DNA from: Holosporales bacterium
Lineage (GTDB): Bacteria; Pseudomonadota; Alphaproteobacteria; BNTO01
Length of the DNA: 10,001 nt
Reading direction: 5' to 3'
Assembly (NCBI GenBank): GCA_031290075.1
Contig: JAITOG010000014.1
Location: 1-10,001 of the forward strand
Shown here: positions 1 to 7,241 of the stretch, one piece after another
How positions within the stretch are numbered: the first letter of the stretch is position 1
Layout of the letters: each line of letters starts with the position of its first letter
Position numbers and translations under genes: made by a program
Notes under the pieces: generated by a model
Database searches by the model: none
Seen by the model: only the letters and a program-made list of their open reading frames with translations
What the model was told of the DNA's origin: nothing

Positions 1-137
1 CCTATTCCTAAAAAGAGCCCACTTAATGATAAACACCTACAATTTTCCATCTTTCTGGCCATACATCAAAAATTTTCTACCTTACTAAAGTATATATAAA
101 ATTTGTTAAAAATGTGTAAACGAAGTTGCACACTGCG

Positions 138-552
138 TTATATGATATGAAGCGTAAATTCTGCTTCAGCAGCAGATAACATGTTAGCAATTTCTACATG
201 CCCTTCACGAGCTGCTAACTGAAGTGGGGTATTTCCATTAGTATTTCCAGCAGTTACATCTGCTCCAGCTCTAAGTAATAGATCAGCAATTTCTACTTGC
301 CCACATTCAGCAGCCAAATAAAGTGGGGTATTGCCTTCACCATCTCTAGCAGTTACATCTGCTCCAGCTTCAAGTAATATTATAATTCCTTCACAATCTC
401 CACATTCAATAGCATTATGAAGTGGAGTTCTTCCTGCTACTTCATGGGAACCCGTTCTCTGCACGGGTTGTCGGCTGCATCATTGTATTAGCTGTCTCGT
501 AGGTGAAGATGTTTACTCCAAGCAACAGCATAGTTTTATAAAATCTTTTCAT
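138..552 (-). pseudogene. Secreted-type ankyrin-repeat protein, frame-broken
   Basis: Two reading frames together look like one gene. The upstream part starts at ATG 552 behind AAAGGAG (7-nt spacing). It encodes 36 residues with a basic start (MKRFYK) and a short hydrophobic stretch (TMLLLGVNIF), like a Sec signal peptide, then stops at 442-444. The downstream part, readable from GTG 464, overlaps it in the +1 frame and holds three ankyrin repeats opening with GRTPLHNAIE, GNTPLYLAAE and GNTPLQLAAR, ending at TAA 138-140. The GTG has no ribosome-binding site of its own. A one-base indel near the GGGTTCCC stretch (about 445-455) is the simplest explanation; a programmed +1 shift or sequencing error is possible. 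Ankyrin repeats mediate protein-protein binding and are common in exported effectors of intracellular bacteria. That role is inferred here. The C-terminus is short and the third repeat incomplete. Confidence 0.6.
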
Positions 553-596
553 TTTATATCTCCTTTAAAAAAAATTAACCAAATAACCATATCGGT

Positions 597-625
597 GATA
601 TAATGATGTTTTTTTTAAATTTCAA
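597..625 (-). promoter_or_regulatory. Possible sigma70-type promoter of the frame-broken ankyrin gene
   Basis: On the minus strand TTGAAA (625-620) and TATATC (602-597) are separated by 17 nt. They match the -35 and -10 consensus at 5/6 and 4/6 positions. Transcription would start near 590 and give a leader of about 38 nt ending in the AAAGGAG site. The region is very AT-rich, so chance matches are likely. Confidence 0.35.
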
Positions 626-951
626 GTAAAAAATGAAAAAGGTTTTTTAAAAAAGTCAAGAATGGAATGCGGAGTTTGTAAGTATTTATCTAAAATTTTA
701 TGTATTTCAAAAATTCCAAAAGCATAATGGCTTCTTGTATTTCCTCAGTTTTACTTGGTGATTATCTTGCACTTTATTAAAATTTAAATAAAACCTTATA
801 TAAAAAAATATTTTTTCTGTATTGGCTATTTTAATTATTGAATCTATTACTTAAAAGATAGATGCAGAAAGGAAATAAAAGCTTGATCTTCCTAAATAAT
901 CCCTTGGCACTTCAAAAACTACAATTGCCCAATAACAAACTATAAAAAGAT
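626..951. other. Gene-poor AT-rich stretch
   Basis: No convincing gene is visible on either strand. The only coding-like piece is a 23-codon minus-strand stretch (761-690) reading TEEIQEAIMLLEFLKYIKF before a stop. It has no start codon or ribosome-binding site and could be the tail of a lost gene. No RNA gene, CRISPR array or clear terminator was seen. Confidence 0.5.
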
Positions 952-1115
952 TCATAGAATGTCTTTTTCAGGACAAATAAGAATATTTCCATTACAATTA
1001 CAATATGGTCCGTAAATTGCTATATACCCACCCACATAAAGATTGAGATTTTTAAAAAAGGTTTTAAGCTTTTATCTCCTCATCTGCTTTCTCACCAAAA
1101 TCCTCAATCTTTAGT
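952..1115 (-). pseudogene. Remnant of an unrecognised protein gene downstream of dapA
   Basis: Two short minus-strand stretches lie between the palindromic repeat and 952. The first, in the frame running out of the repeat, reads LKIEDFGEKADEEIKA and stops at 1066-1064. The second, in another frame, is open from 1071 to the stop at 954-952. It reads 39 residues including LYVGGYIAIYGPYCNCNG and ICPEKDIL, with four cysteines close together. Neither has a start codon with a ribosome-binding site. The composition looks like real protein rather than random AT-rich sequence. I infer a decayed gene, possibly cut by the palindromic repeat next to it, and do not recognise the family. Confidence 0.3.
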
Positions 1116-1116
1116 G

Positions 1117-1213
1117 TATACCGGGGCCCCCAAAAGAATGCGGATTTTAATTGCTGCCAATTCTTGAAACCCAGAAAATTTGAATCCGCAATTTTTTGGG
1201 GTTTGGGTATAAT
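1117..1213. repeat. Dispersed palindromic repeat, copy 1
   Basis: A 97-bp element begins with TATAC and ends with GTATAAT. Its arms at 1128-1146 (CCCCAAAAGAATGCGGATT) and 1183-1201 are complementary at 17 of 19 positions, around a loop of about 36 nt. An inverted copy lies at 9686-9781. It begins 22 bp past the dapA stop, so its RNA hairpin could serve as a 3' end or attenuator for dapA; no clean T tract follows. Small size, palindromic form and dispersal recall Rickettsia palindromic elements, REP/BIME sequences and MITEs. The family is not identified. Confidence 0.75.
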
Positions 1214-1235
1214 TTGTTTTATGGGAATGAAAACG

Positions 1236-2120
1236 TCACAATCCCTGCATACTTTCCAAAATAATTTCTGCAGATTTACTGTTTTCATCTATCGGTAAAA
1301 GAGGTCTTTTTACTTCATTTTTAATTTTCCCCATTTTAAATAATGCAAATTTTGCTGGGCATGGGTTTGGCTCACAAAACATTGCTTTATGAACAGGCAT
1401 TAATTTCTGGTGAATATCAAAGGCTCTCTTACAATCCCCATTTTTCCAAGCATCCATAAATTGTTTACAAAGTTTAGGAAATACGTTTGCAGTAACAGAA
1501 ATAATTCCACATGCCCCATGAGCAAGAAATCCAATATTTATTGAGTCATCTCCGCTCACTATACCAACTTTTTCAGGAAGTTGAAGGCGTAGTTGCGCAA
1601 TAAAGTCTAAGTTATTACTGGAATCTTTAATAGCATCAATCAAATCCACAGCTGAACAAAGATCTACAAGCGTTTGTACTTGCAACGCTGTGCCAGTTCT
1701 AAAAGGATGATTGTATATAATTGTAGGCAATTTCACACTATGAACCACAGTTTTAAAATGCTCAAGAGATTCAGCTTGTGTTGGTTTAACATAGCATGGT
1801 GTAATAATCATTATTCCATCAACACCGCAATCTTTAGCATCTTGAGCCATTCTTACTGCTTCACGTGTTCCTGGAGCTCCAACATTGGCAATAATTTTTA
1901 TTTTGTTGCCAGACTCCTGCCTACTTTTTACTGCTGCTTTTATAGCAGTTATTCTTTCTTCTTCCGATAATAAAAGTGACTCCCCTGTTGAACCGGCAAT
2001 AACAATTGCTTCAGTTCCCTGCTCAACATGCCAAGCAACAAGTTCTTGTAATGTATTCGTATCAACCGTATCTTTATAGAAGGGGGTAACTAAAGCAACC
2101 ATAGAACCTTTAAAAATCAT
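1236..2120 (-). CDS. dapA: 4-hydroxy-tetrahydrodipicolinate synthase
   Basis: DapA condenses pyruvate with aspartate semialdehyde in the cytoplasm, the first committed step to diaminopimelate (peptidoglycan) and lysine. The 294-residue product has normal length and one DHDPS/NAL TIM barrel. Visible landmarks are the GSTGES loop (residues 43-48), Y110 in TPCYVKP, Y136 and R141 in YNHPFRTG, the Schiff-base lysine K165 in IKDSS, SGDD (189-192) and GIISV. R141 with TG favours DapA over N-acetylneuraminate lyase. The usual first threonine of GTTGE is serine (S44), a conservative change also seen in the lyase branch. The start ATG 2120 is chosen because GAGG sits 5 nt upstream and MIFKGSMVALVTPF matches the family N-terminus; an in-frame start at 2153 would add residues without family support. 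The gene is divergent from the transglycosylase gene, with overlapping start codons. Confidence 0.95.
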   Translation of the reverse strand: MIFKGSMVALVTPFYKDTVDTNTLQELVAWHVEQGTEAIVIAGSTGESLLLSEEERITAIKAAVKSRQESGNKIKIIANVGAPGTREAVRMAQDAKDCGVDGIMIITPCYVKPTQAESLEHFKTVVHSVKLPTIIYNHPFRTGTALQVQTLVDLCSAVDLIDAIKDSSNNLDFIAQLRLQLPEKVGIVSGDDSINIGFLAHGACGIISVTANVFPKLCKQFMDAWKNGDCKRAFDIHQKLMPVHKAMFCEPNPCPAKFALFKMGKIKNEVKRPLLPIDENSKSAEIILESMQGL

Positions 2121-3486
2121 GAATTCCTCACTAAGAAAGAAAAGATGGCTCATTGTATTGCAAATTGCTGTTTTTTGTCTATCTTATTTTTCATGTTCAC
2201 TAGAAGCAAAAAGAAAAATACATTTATCTGATAAAATAGAGAATCTTATATCTCAAAAAGATGTTAAAGGACTTTCAAAATTACTTGCCAATATTTCAGA
2301 TGAAAAAAGAATAGAAATTGCACGTCTATTTTTATGGAAAAAGTGGTTTTCAATTGCTCAAAAGGCTCTTAAAATGCATCATGTTGATTATCAAAAAAAG
2401 CCAGAGCTATATGTTAATATAGAATTAATGCTGTGTTTTATAGACATTGTGTTTTTACACGATTATAGAGAAGCACGATTTCGACTAGTAAAAATTCAAA
2501 AAATTACAAAATCTAATGATAAAAGAGCAAAAATTAGCTTTTTTATAGGAATTTCTCTTTATATGCAAAATAGGAAGTTAGAAAGTTTGCCATGGTTTGA
2601 ATTAGCTGCAAAGATTTCAACAAAATTTTATGGGTTACTATCCCAAATTTTTATACAAAAAGTTCTTGGAATATATAACAATTTTAAAATTTTCCAATAT
2701 CAAACAATAAATATGTTGTTAACCGCTAATATGCAGACTTTAATAAATGCTTTAACTTTTCAGATACAAAATATTTCCTATAAATTAAGACAAGGGGACG
2801 ATGTTAATTTAAGAGAGAGTGTTAATAATAGCTATATTCAATTAAAAGACTATATAAAAAGAATTGAGCAAAATGCTTTTTCAAATTATAACGCTTTTTC
2901 AAATTATAAAGAAAATAAAATAGCTCAAAATATTATCTCGTTGCATCCCATTCTTTCGATGGATAAATTAGATTTTCTCTTTTCAAAAATAAAAAGTAAA
3001 AAGGTGAATTCAGATTTTTTTAAAACTTTAGTTCATGCAATAATAAAAGTTGAAAGTGATTTTATTCCAAAAGCAAAAAGCTCCTCTGGCGCAAGAGGAA
3101 TTATGCAAATTATGCCTAAAACAGCAAAAAGTTCTTTTAAAAAACTTGTAAACAGTGGAATTACTTCAAAAAACATTTCTTATAACCTTAATTTAGCCTA
3201 CGATAATATAGTTTTGGGATGGACACATATGTGTGATTTAATAGATTCGTTTGATAATAATATAATTCTTATTTCTGCAGCATACAATTGCGGCAAACAA
3301 AATGTTGAGAAATGGACAAAAAATTTTGGTTATCCCGGAAAAAATATCCCTACCTTTGCATGGATAGAATTAATTCCTTTTTCTGAAACAAGAAACTATG
3401 TTCAAAAAATTATAGAATCATTTGTTATATATTCATCCTTATTAAAAACAGAATATTTACAAAATGTAATTTGGACTTTATTTTAA
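2119..3486 (+). CDS. Soluble-type lytic transglycosylase (Slt70-like, GH23)
   Basis: This enzyme cleaves the MurNAc-GlcNAc bond of peptidoglycan with formation of a 1,6-anhydro end, in the periplasm. The 455-residue product starts with a basic, hydrophobic export signal (MNSSLRKKRWLIVLQIAV, then FCLSYFS); cleavage after SLEA is plausible and a lipobox is weak. Residues about 35-290 look helical and repeat-like, as in the Slt superhelical domain. The catalytic domain (about 300-430) has the acid E312 in IKVESDF, GARGIMQIMP (324-333), AYNCG (388-392) and IPFSETRNYV (419-428), the last typical of the Slt70 family. The ribosome-binding site is poor. A weak promoter candidate (TTGTAA-17-TATCTT, 2046-2074) lies inside dapA. 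ATG 2119 shares CATG with the dapA start. It is 49 bp ahead of ybaB. Confidence 0.9.
   Translation: MNSSLRKKRWLIVLQIAVFCLSYFSCSLEAKRKIHLSDKIENLISQKDVKGLSKLLANISDEKRIEIARLFLWKKWFSIAQKALKMHHVDYQKKPELYVNIELMLCFIDIVFLHDYREARFRLVKIQKITKSNDKRAKISFFIGISLYMQNRKLESLPWFELAAKISTKFYGLLSQIFIQKVLGIYNNFKIFQYQTINMLLTANMQTLINALTFQIQNISYKLRQGDDVNLRESVNNSYIQLKDYIKRIEQNAFSNYNAFSNYKENKIAQNIISLHPILSMDKLDFLFSKIKSKKVNSDFFKTLVHAIIKVESDFIPKAKSSSGARGIMQIMPKTAKSSFKKLVNSGITSKNISYNLNLAYDNIVLGWTHMCDLIDSFDNNIILISAAYNCGKQNVEKWTKNFGYPGKNIPTFAWIELIPFSETRNYVQKIIESFVIYSSLLKTEYLQNVIWTLF
2152..2181 (-). promoter_or_regulatory. Likely dapA promoter inside the transglycosylase coding region
   Basis: On the minus strand TAGACA (2181-2176) and TACAAT (2157-2152) are separated by 18 nt. 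Each matches the sigma70 consensus at 5 of 6 positions. Transcription would start near 2145, giving a leader of about 25 nt that contains the GAGG ribosome-binding site. The whole promoter lies within the signal-peptide codons of the divergent gene. Confidence 0.5.
2872..2907 (+). repeat. 18-bp in-frame tandem duplication in the transglycosylase gene
   Basis: Two adjacent 18-bp units (2872-2889 and 2890-2907) differ at one base and encode NAFSNYNAFSNY in the linker ahead of the catalytic domain. The duplication keeps the frame, so it is probably neutral. Confidence 0.85.
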
Positions 3487-3535
3487 ATATCAAATATTTT
3501 ATCATGCATATGTAATAGTCTTTTGGGGATAAAAT

Positions 3536-3841
3536 ATGAATCCGTTTAAACAAGCCCAAGATTTGATGGAAAAAATGAATGAGCTACAGAATAAACTAGA
3601 GCAAATTGAAGTTATTGGCGAATCTGGAACAGGACTTGTAAAAGTTACAATGAATTGCAAGAACGAAGTGAAATTTGTAAAAATAGATCAGGAATTAATT
3701 GTTCCTAATGATGTAGAAATTTTAGAAGATCTGGTTATTGCTGCTATTAATGATGCAAAAAGGAAGGTTGATGCAAAAGTGGAAGAGGAAAGTAAGAAAT
3801 TAGCTGGGTTGATGCCTAATATTCCAGGCATTGGTTTTTAA
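3536..3841 (+). CDS. ybaB: YbaB/EbfC family nucleoid-associated protein
   Basis: The 101-residue product has the usual length and layout of this family: an N-terminal coiled helix (FKQAQDLMEKMNELQNKLEQ), a strand-rich middle (GTGLVKVTMNCKNEVKFVKI), the LEDLVIAAINDAKRK helix and a PGIGF-type tail. Family members form pincer-like dimers that bind DNA non-specifically and affect nucleoid organisation and gene expression. GGGG lies 7 nt before the ATG. In many bacteria ybaB sits between dnaX and recR; neither is here, so the gene has moved into a cell-wall and division row. It is 44 bp ahead of mipZ and probably co-transcribed. Confidence 0.92.
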   Translation: MNPFKQAQDLMEKMNELQNKLEQIEVIGESGTGLVKVTMNCKNEVKFVKIDQELIVPNDVEILEDLVIAAINDAKRKVDAKVEEESKKLAGLMPNIPGIGF

Positions 3842-3885
3842 TTAATTTATACTTTATTATGTACTTAAAATATTGTGAGAAATAA

Positions 3886-4722
3886 ATGACAAAACCATAT
3901 ATTGTTGTATTAGGAAATGAAAAAGGAGGCACTGGAAAATCTACAATTGCAATGAACCTTATTGTTTCATTATTAAAACAAGGGGCTTCCGTTGCTAGTG
4001 TTGATGTTGATGTAAGACAAGGAACGCTTAGCCGATATATTGCTAATCGAGAAAAAACAAAAGAAAAACATGATATTCCAATGCCTTTTCATATATCTAT
4101 TGAGAAAAGTGATAATATGAATTATAACGAAGCAAAAAAAGAAGATGAAAAAAAGTTGATTGATACTGTTGAAAATTTGCAGAAATATAATTATATAATT
4201 ATTGACACCCCAGGAAACGATACTTTCCTTTCAAGAACAGCACATTCTCTTGCCGATACAATTATAACGCCTTTAAACGATAGTTTTATTGATTTAGATG
4301 TTCTTGTAAAGCTTGAAAATGCCCCTGTAGAATCCTTAAAACCAAGTATTTATTCTGAAATGGTTTGGGAGCAAAAAAAAGAAAAAGCAAAAAGGTCTGG
4401 AGGAAGTATTGATTGGATAGTATTAAGAAATAGATTAAGCTCTCTTTTTTCAAAAAATAAGAAAGAAACTAGAAAAATTTTAGAAAATTTATCAAAAAGA
4501 ATTGGTTTTCGCTTACTTTCTGGTTTCTGTGAACGTGTTATTTTTAGAGAGCTTTTTATAAATGGAACAACATTGTTTGACTTGCATGAAACAGAGGTTT
4601 GTATTACTTTATCTCATGTTGCTGCAAAACAAGAAATGTTTGAGCTTTTAAATGCACTTGAAATTCCAGTTAAAAGGAAAGAAATGTTAGAAGAAGCTAA
4701 TAAACAAATGACTGTGGCCTGA
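3886..4722 (+). CDS. mipZ: Division-plane positioning ATPase MipZ
   Basis: MipZ is a ParA/MinD-type ATPase that forms a gradient from ParB at the chromosome origin and blocks FtsZ assembly away from midcell (known from Caulobacter). The 278-residue product has the deviant Walker A NEKGGTGKST (11-20; signature lysine K13, catalytic-loop lysine K18), the VDVDVRQGTLSRYIANR segment typical of MipZ, Walker B with IIIDTPG (104-110), SRTAHSLADTIITPLNDSF (116-134), YSEMVWEQKK (156-165), DWIVLRNRLS (176-185) and RIGFRL followed by ERVIFRELF. These MipZ-specific blocks separate it from plasmid ParA, Soj and MinD. The lysine-rich insert around residues 55-95 is poorly conserved. The ribosome-binding site is weak (GAGA). 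It lies 18 bp before the LON-domain gene. No parB or ftsZ is in the window. Confidence 0.95.
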   Translation: MTKPYIVVLGNEKGGTGKSTIAMNLIVSLLKQGASVASVDVDVRQGTLSRYIANREKTKEKHDIPMPFHISIEKSDNMNYNEAKKEDEKKLIDTVENLQKYNYIIIDTPGNDTFLSRTAHSLADTIITPLNDSFIDLDVLVKLENAPVESLKPSIYSEMVWEQKKEKAKRSGGSIDWIVLRNRLSSLFSKNKKETRKILENLSKRIGFRLLSGFCERVIFRELFINGTTLFDLHETEVCITLSHVAAKQEMFELLNALEIPVKRKEMLEEANKQMTVA

Positions 4723-4740
4723 ATAAAGGAGTAAGAATTC

Positions 4741-5394
4741 ATGTTTACAATAAACAGTAATGATTTGCCAGATATCTTGCCAATAATGCCGTTACATGGG
4801 GTAATTCTATTGCCTCGCTCTGAACTTCAAGTTCCATTGGCTGATATAGGAAATTTTGCTTCCGTTATTTTTGGAGGATTAAAGGGAAGCAATTACATTG
4901 GTGTTGTTCAAGTTGACGATAATGACAATGAAAAAAACGATGAAGCAATATTCCGCTGTGGTTGCGTTGGAAAAATTCTGGATATCCAAGAGTTTGGAGA
5001 TGTTGGCTTGGTGCTATCAATATTGGGGATTTGCCGTTTTGAAATAGAAAAAGAATTTGATATCGATGGAACATGCAGAAAAGCTGTTGTTTCATATAAA
5101 AAATATGAATCTGATATTGTAGAAGAAGCTGATTTTGAATTAGATAGAAAGAAATTGATTTCTGTACTAAAAACATATTTTAAAAAAATGAATATTCTTC
5201 CGAATTGGGGGGAAATTAAAGGAACATCAAATGAGCGCTTAGTAACAATGCTTATGATGATTTGCCCTTTTGATTCTAACGAAAAGCAAGCTTTATTGGA
5301 AACTGTAGGGTATACAGAGCAATCTAAGTTAATTACATCAATTATGGAAATGGATACAGCTTCTGGAATATCGGGATCTTTATCATACCATTGA
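4741..5394 (+). CDS. LON substrate-binding domain protein (Lon N-terminal domain only)
   Basis: The 217-residue product resembles the N-terminal domain of Lon protease. It begins LPIMPLHGVILLPRSELQVPL, has the GVVQ strand and the CGCVGKILDIQEF and GLVLSILGICRFEI strands of the domain's beta barrel, and ends in a helical part (SNERLVTMLMMICPFDSNEK). No AAA+ Walker motifs or Ser-Lys protease domain are present, and the length matches stand-alone LON-domain proteins of Alphaproteobacteria, so this is not a truncated Lon. Its function is unknown; peptide or substrate binding is inferred from the domain. AAGGAG stands 9 nt before the ATG. The stop is 8 bp before the glmS start, so the pair is probably translated from one message. 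Confidence 0.88.
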   Translation: MFTINSNDLPDILPIMPLHGVILLPRSELQVPLADIGNFASVIFGGLKGSNYIGVVQVDDNDNEKNDEAIFRCGCVGKILDIQEFGDVGLVLSILGICRFEIEKEFDIDGTCRKAVVSYKKYESDIVEEADFELDRKKLISVLKTYFKKMNILPNWGEIKGTSNERLVTMLMMICPFDSNEKQALLETVGYTEQSKLITSIMEMDTASGISGSLSYH

Positions 5395-5402
5395 GGAAAA
5401 CT

Positions 5403-7241
5403 ATGTGTGGTCTTATAGGGATTGCTTCAAAAAAATGTTCAATCCAATTACTTTTAGATTCTTTAGAAAAATTGGAGTATCGCGGATACGATTCTGCTGG
5501 AGTTGCTGTTGTTACAAAAGACAAAAGGCTTTCAGTTGAAAGATGTGTTGGAGCCGTTGCAAATCTGCGAGCAATTGCTAAATGTTCAGATGTCGCAGAA
5601 ATTGGCATTGCTCACACACGCTGGGCAACACATGGAACAGTTACAGTTGAAAATACACATCCGCAAACAAATTGTACTATAGCTGTTGTTCATAATGGAA
5701 CCATAGAAAATTTTGCTGAATTAAAAGCTGAACTAGCAGAAATTACATTTACAAGCCAAACAGACACTGAAGTAATTGTTCATATGATTTCTGAAAGAAT
5801 AGAACAAGGAGCAACTTTTTTCCAAGCAACACTAGAAACTATTAAATTGTTAAAAGGTTCTTTTTCTTTAGCTATCGTGAACAAAAATTTGCCAGATACA
5901 ATGATTGTAACTAGAAGTGGGGCCCCTCTGACAATTGGAATTGGGGCAAATGAATTTAGTGATGGCATTTTTGTAGCCTCAGACTCTTTAGCAATTTCGC
6001 CGTACATAGATTCTTATTCAGATCTTGATGATGGTGAAATATGCGTTATAGCAAAACATGAGGATTCATACAAATGTACTTTTTTTGATTTTTTTGGCAA
6101 TTTTTTTGAAAAAAAGTGGAATTTTTTGAAAAAAAACGATTTTTCTTTTGAAAAAGGAAAGTTTCAAGATTTTACAAGCAAAGAGATAAACGAACAACCA
6201 AATGTTATTTTGCGTACAATATCAGCCCTTAAAAATCATAATTTTTCCTCTATAGTAAGTGAATGTTTTAAATGCGATAGTATCAACTTTATTGCTTGTG
6301 GCTCTTCGCTTTATGCTGGGGTTGTTGGTAAATATATCTTTGAAAAATATTGTAAAAAACAAACATTCGCCGAATGTTCGTCAGAATTTCGTTATAGATT
6401 TCCAGTTTTAAATAAGTCTACATTACATATTTTTATTTCCCAATCTGGAGAAACAATAGATACTCTTAAAGCTATGGACTATGTTAAAAACTCCAATAAG
6501 CCTCCTAAAAGCTTAGTTATAACTAACGTTTTACATAGTTCTATGGCTAAAAAAGCTGATTACCTGCTTCCTTTAGATGCAGGGGCGGAGTTTGGAGTTG
6601 TTTCAACAAAAGCTTTCACTGCGCAATTAGCTGTAATATCATGTTTAACAATCGAATTCCTTAAGCAAAATGGTGATCCACTAGCTGAAAAATTACAAAA
6701 GGATTTAGAAAAAGTTCCAGAATTGCTAAAAACTGTTATTTCATATTTTGATAATTGGCCAGAAATTATAGAAATTTTGGGCAAAGCTAGAAGTGTTCTA
6801 TTTATTGGGCGTGGAGTGAACTACCCAATTGCTTTAGAAAGTGCCTTAAAATTCAAAGAAATTTCATATATTCATGCTGAGGGCTATCCAGCTGGTGAGC
6901 TTAAGCATGGCCCAATAGCATTGATTGACGAAACAGTTATTACAATTGTTATTGCCCCAAATGATGAATTAATAAGTAAAAATGCTTCAAGTATTCAGGA
7001 AATTATTGCAAGAAAAGGTATTGTTGTTTTATTAACAGATACAGAAGGATCAAAATATATAGAATCCCAAAATATTCCTAAAGACCAAATTTTTACTTGC
7101 ATAATGCCAGAAACAGATGAACTTTCCAAAATTTTTGTATATGTTGTTATAGGGCAAATCATTGCATACAAAGTAGCTAAGTTAAAGGGGCGAAATGTAG
7201 ATAGGCCCAGGAATTTAGCAAAATCTGTGACTGTTGAATGA
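5403..7241 (+). CDS. glmS: Glutamine-fructose-6-phosphate aminotransferase (isomerizing)
   Basis: GlmS makes glucosamine-6-phosphate from fructose-6-phosphate and glutamine, the entry to UDP-GlcNAc for peptidoglycan and lipopolysaccharide. ATG 5403 is required: Cys2 of MCGLIGI becomes the N-terminal nucleophile after Met removal. An upstream in-frame TTG at 5391 would bury it. The product is 612 residues, close to the usual 609. The glutaminase half shows YRGYDSAG, AHTRWATHG, VVHNGTIENF and TDTEVIVHMI. The SIS half shows ACGSSLYAG, ISQSGETIDTLKAM, VVSTKAFTAQL, FIGRGVNYPIALESALKFKE and AEGYPAGELKHGPIALI. The catalytic tail NVDRPRNLAKSVTVE is intact, with K606 the expected active-site lysine. 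The linker near residues 226-258 is unusually rich in Phe and Lys, from T and A runs. No glmS ribozyme precedes it; the leader is only 8 bp. Its stop overlaps the xerD start. Confidence 0.97.
   Translation: MCGLIGIASKKCSIQLLLDSLEKLEYRGYDSAGVAVVTKDKRLSVERCVGAVANLRAIAKCSDVAEIGIAHTRWATHGTVTVENTHPQTNCTIAVVHNGTIENFAELKAELAEITFTSQTDTEVIVHMISERIEQGATFFQATLETIKLLKGSFSLAIVNKNLPDTMIVTRSGAPLTIGIGANEFSDGIFVASDSLAISPYIDSYSDLDDGEICVIAKHEDSYKCTFFDFFGNFFEKKWNFLKKNDFSFEKGKFQDFTSKEINEQPNVILRTISALKNHNFSSIVSECFKCDSINFIACGSSLYAGVVGKYIFEKYCKKQTFAECSSEFRYRFPVLNKSTLHIFISQSGETIDTLKAMDYVKNSNKPPKSLVITNVLHSSMAKKADYLLPLDAGAEFGVVSTKAFTAQLAVISCLTIEFLKQNGDPLAEKLQKDLEKVPELLKTVISYFDNWPEIIEILGKARSVLFIGRGVNYPIALESALKFKEISYIHAEGYPAGELKHGPIALIDETVITIVIAPNDELISKNASSIQEIIARKGIVVLLTDTEGSKYIESQNIPKDQIFTCIMPETDELSKIFVYVVIGQIIAYKVAKLKGRNVDRPRNLAKSVTVE

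Noticed and set aside
1..100. Edge frames: plus-strand 32 codons ending at a stop near 99 (PIPKKSPLND...LLKYI) and minus-strand MARKMENCRCLSLSGL running off the window
   Set aside because: Both are open only over short lengths, they contradict each other, and neither has a recognisable motif or start signal. Either could be the end of a neighbouring gene outside the window.
1064..1288. 74-codon minus-strand frame overlapping the dapA 3' end
   Set aside because: It runs through dapA in another frame and through the palindromic repeat. Only its last 17 or so codons look like protein, and these are listed as a remnant.
1674..2079. Plus-strand frames inside dapA
   Set aside because: They are shadows of the well-supported minus-strand dapA gene.
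2121..2153. Upstream in-frame start for dapA
   Set aside because: The extra residues have no family counterpart, while ATG 2120 has GAGG at good spacing and matches the DapA N-terminus.
4741..5394. Truncated Lon protease
   Set aside because: Stand-alone LON-domain proteins of this length are a known family; no AAA+ or protease remnants follow, and the next gene starts 8 bp later.
5391..5402. Upstream TTG start for glmS adding MRKT
   Set aside because: GlmS needs Cys at position 2 as the N-terminal nucleophile, so ATG 5403 is the start.
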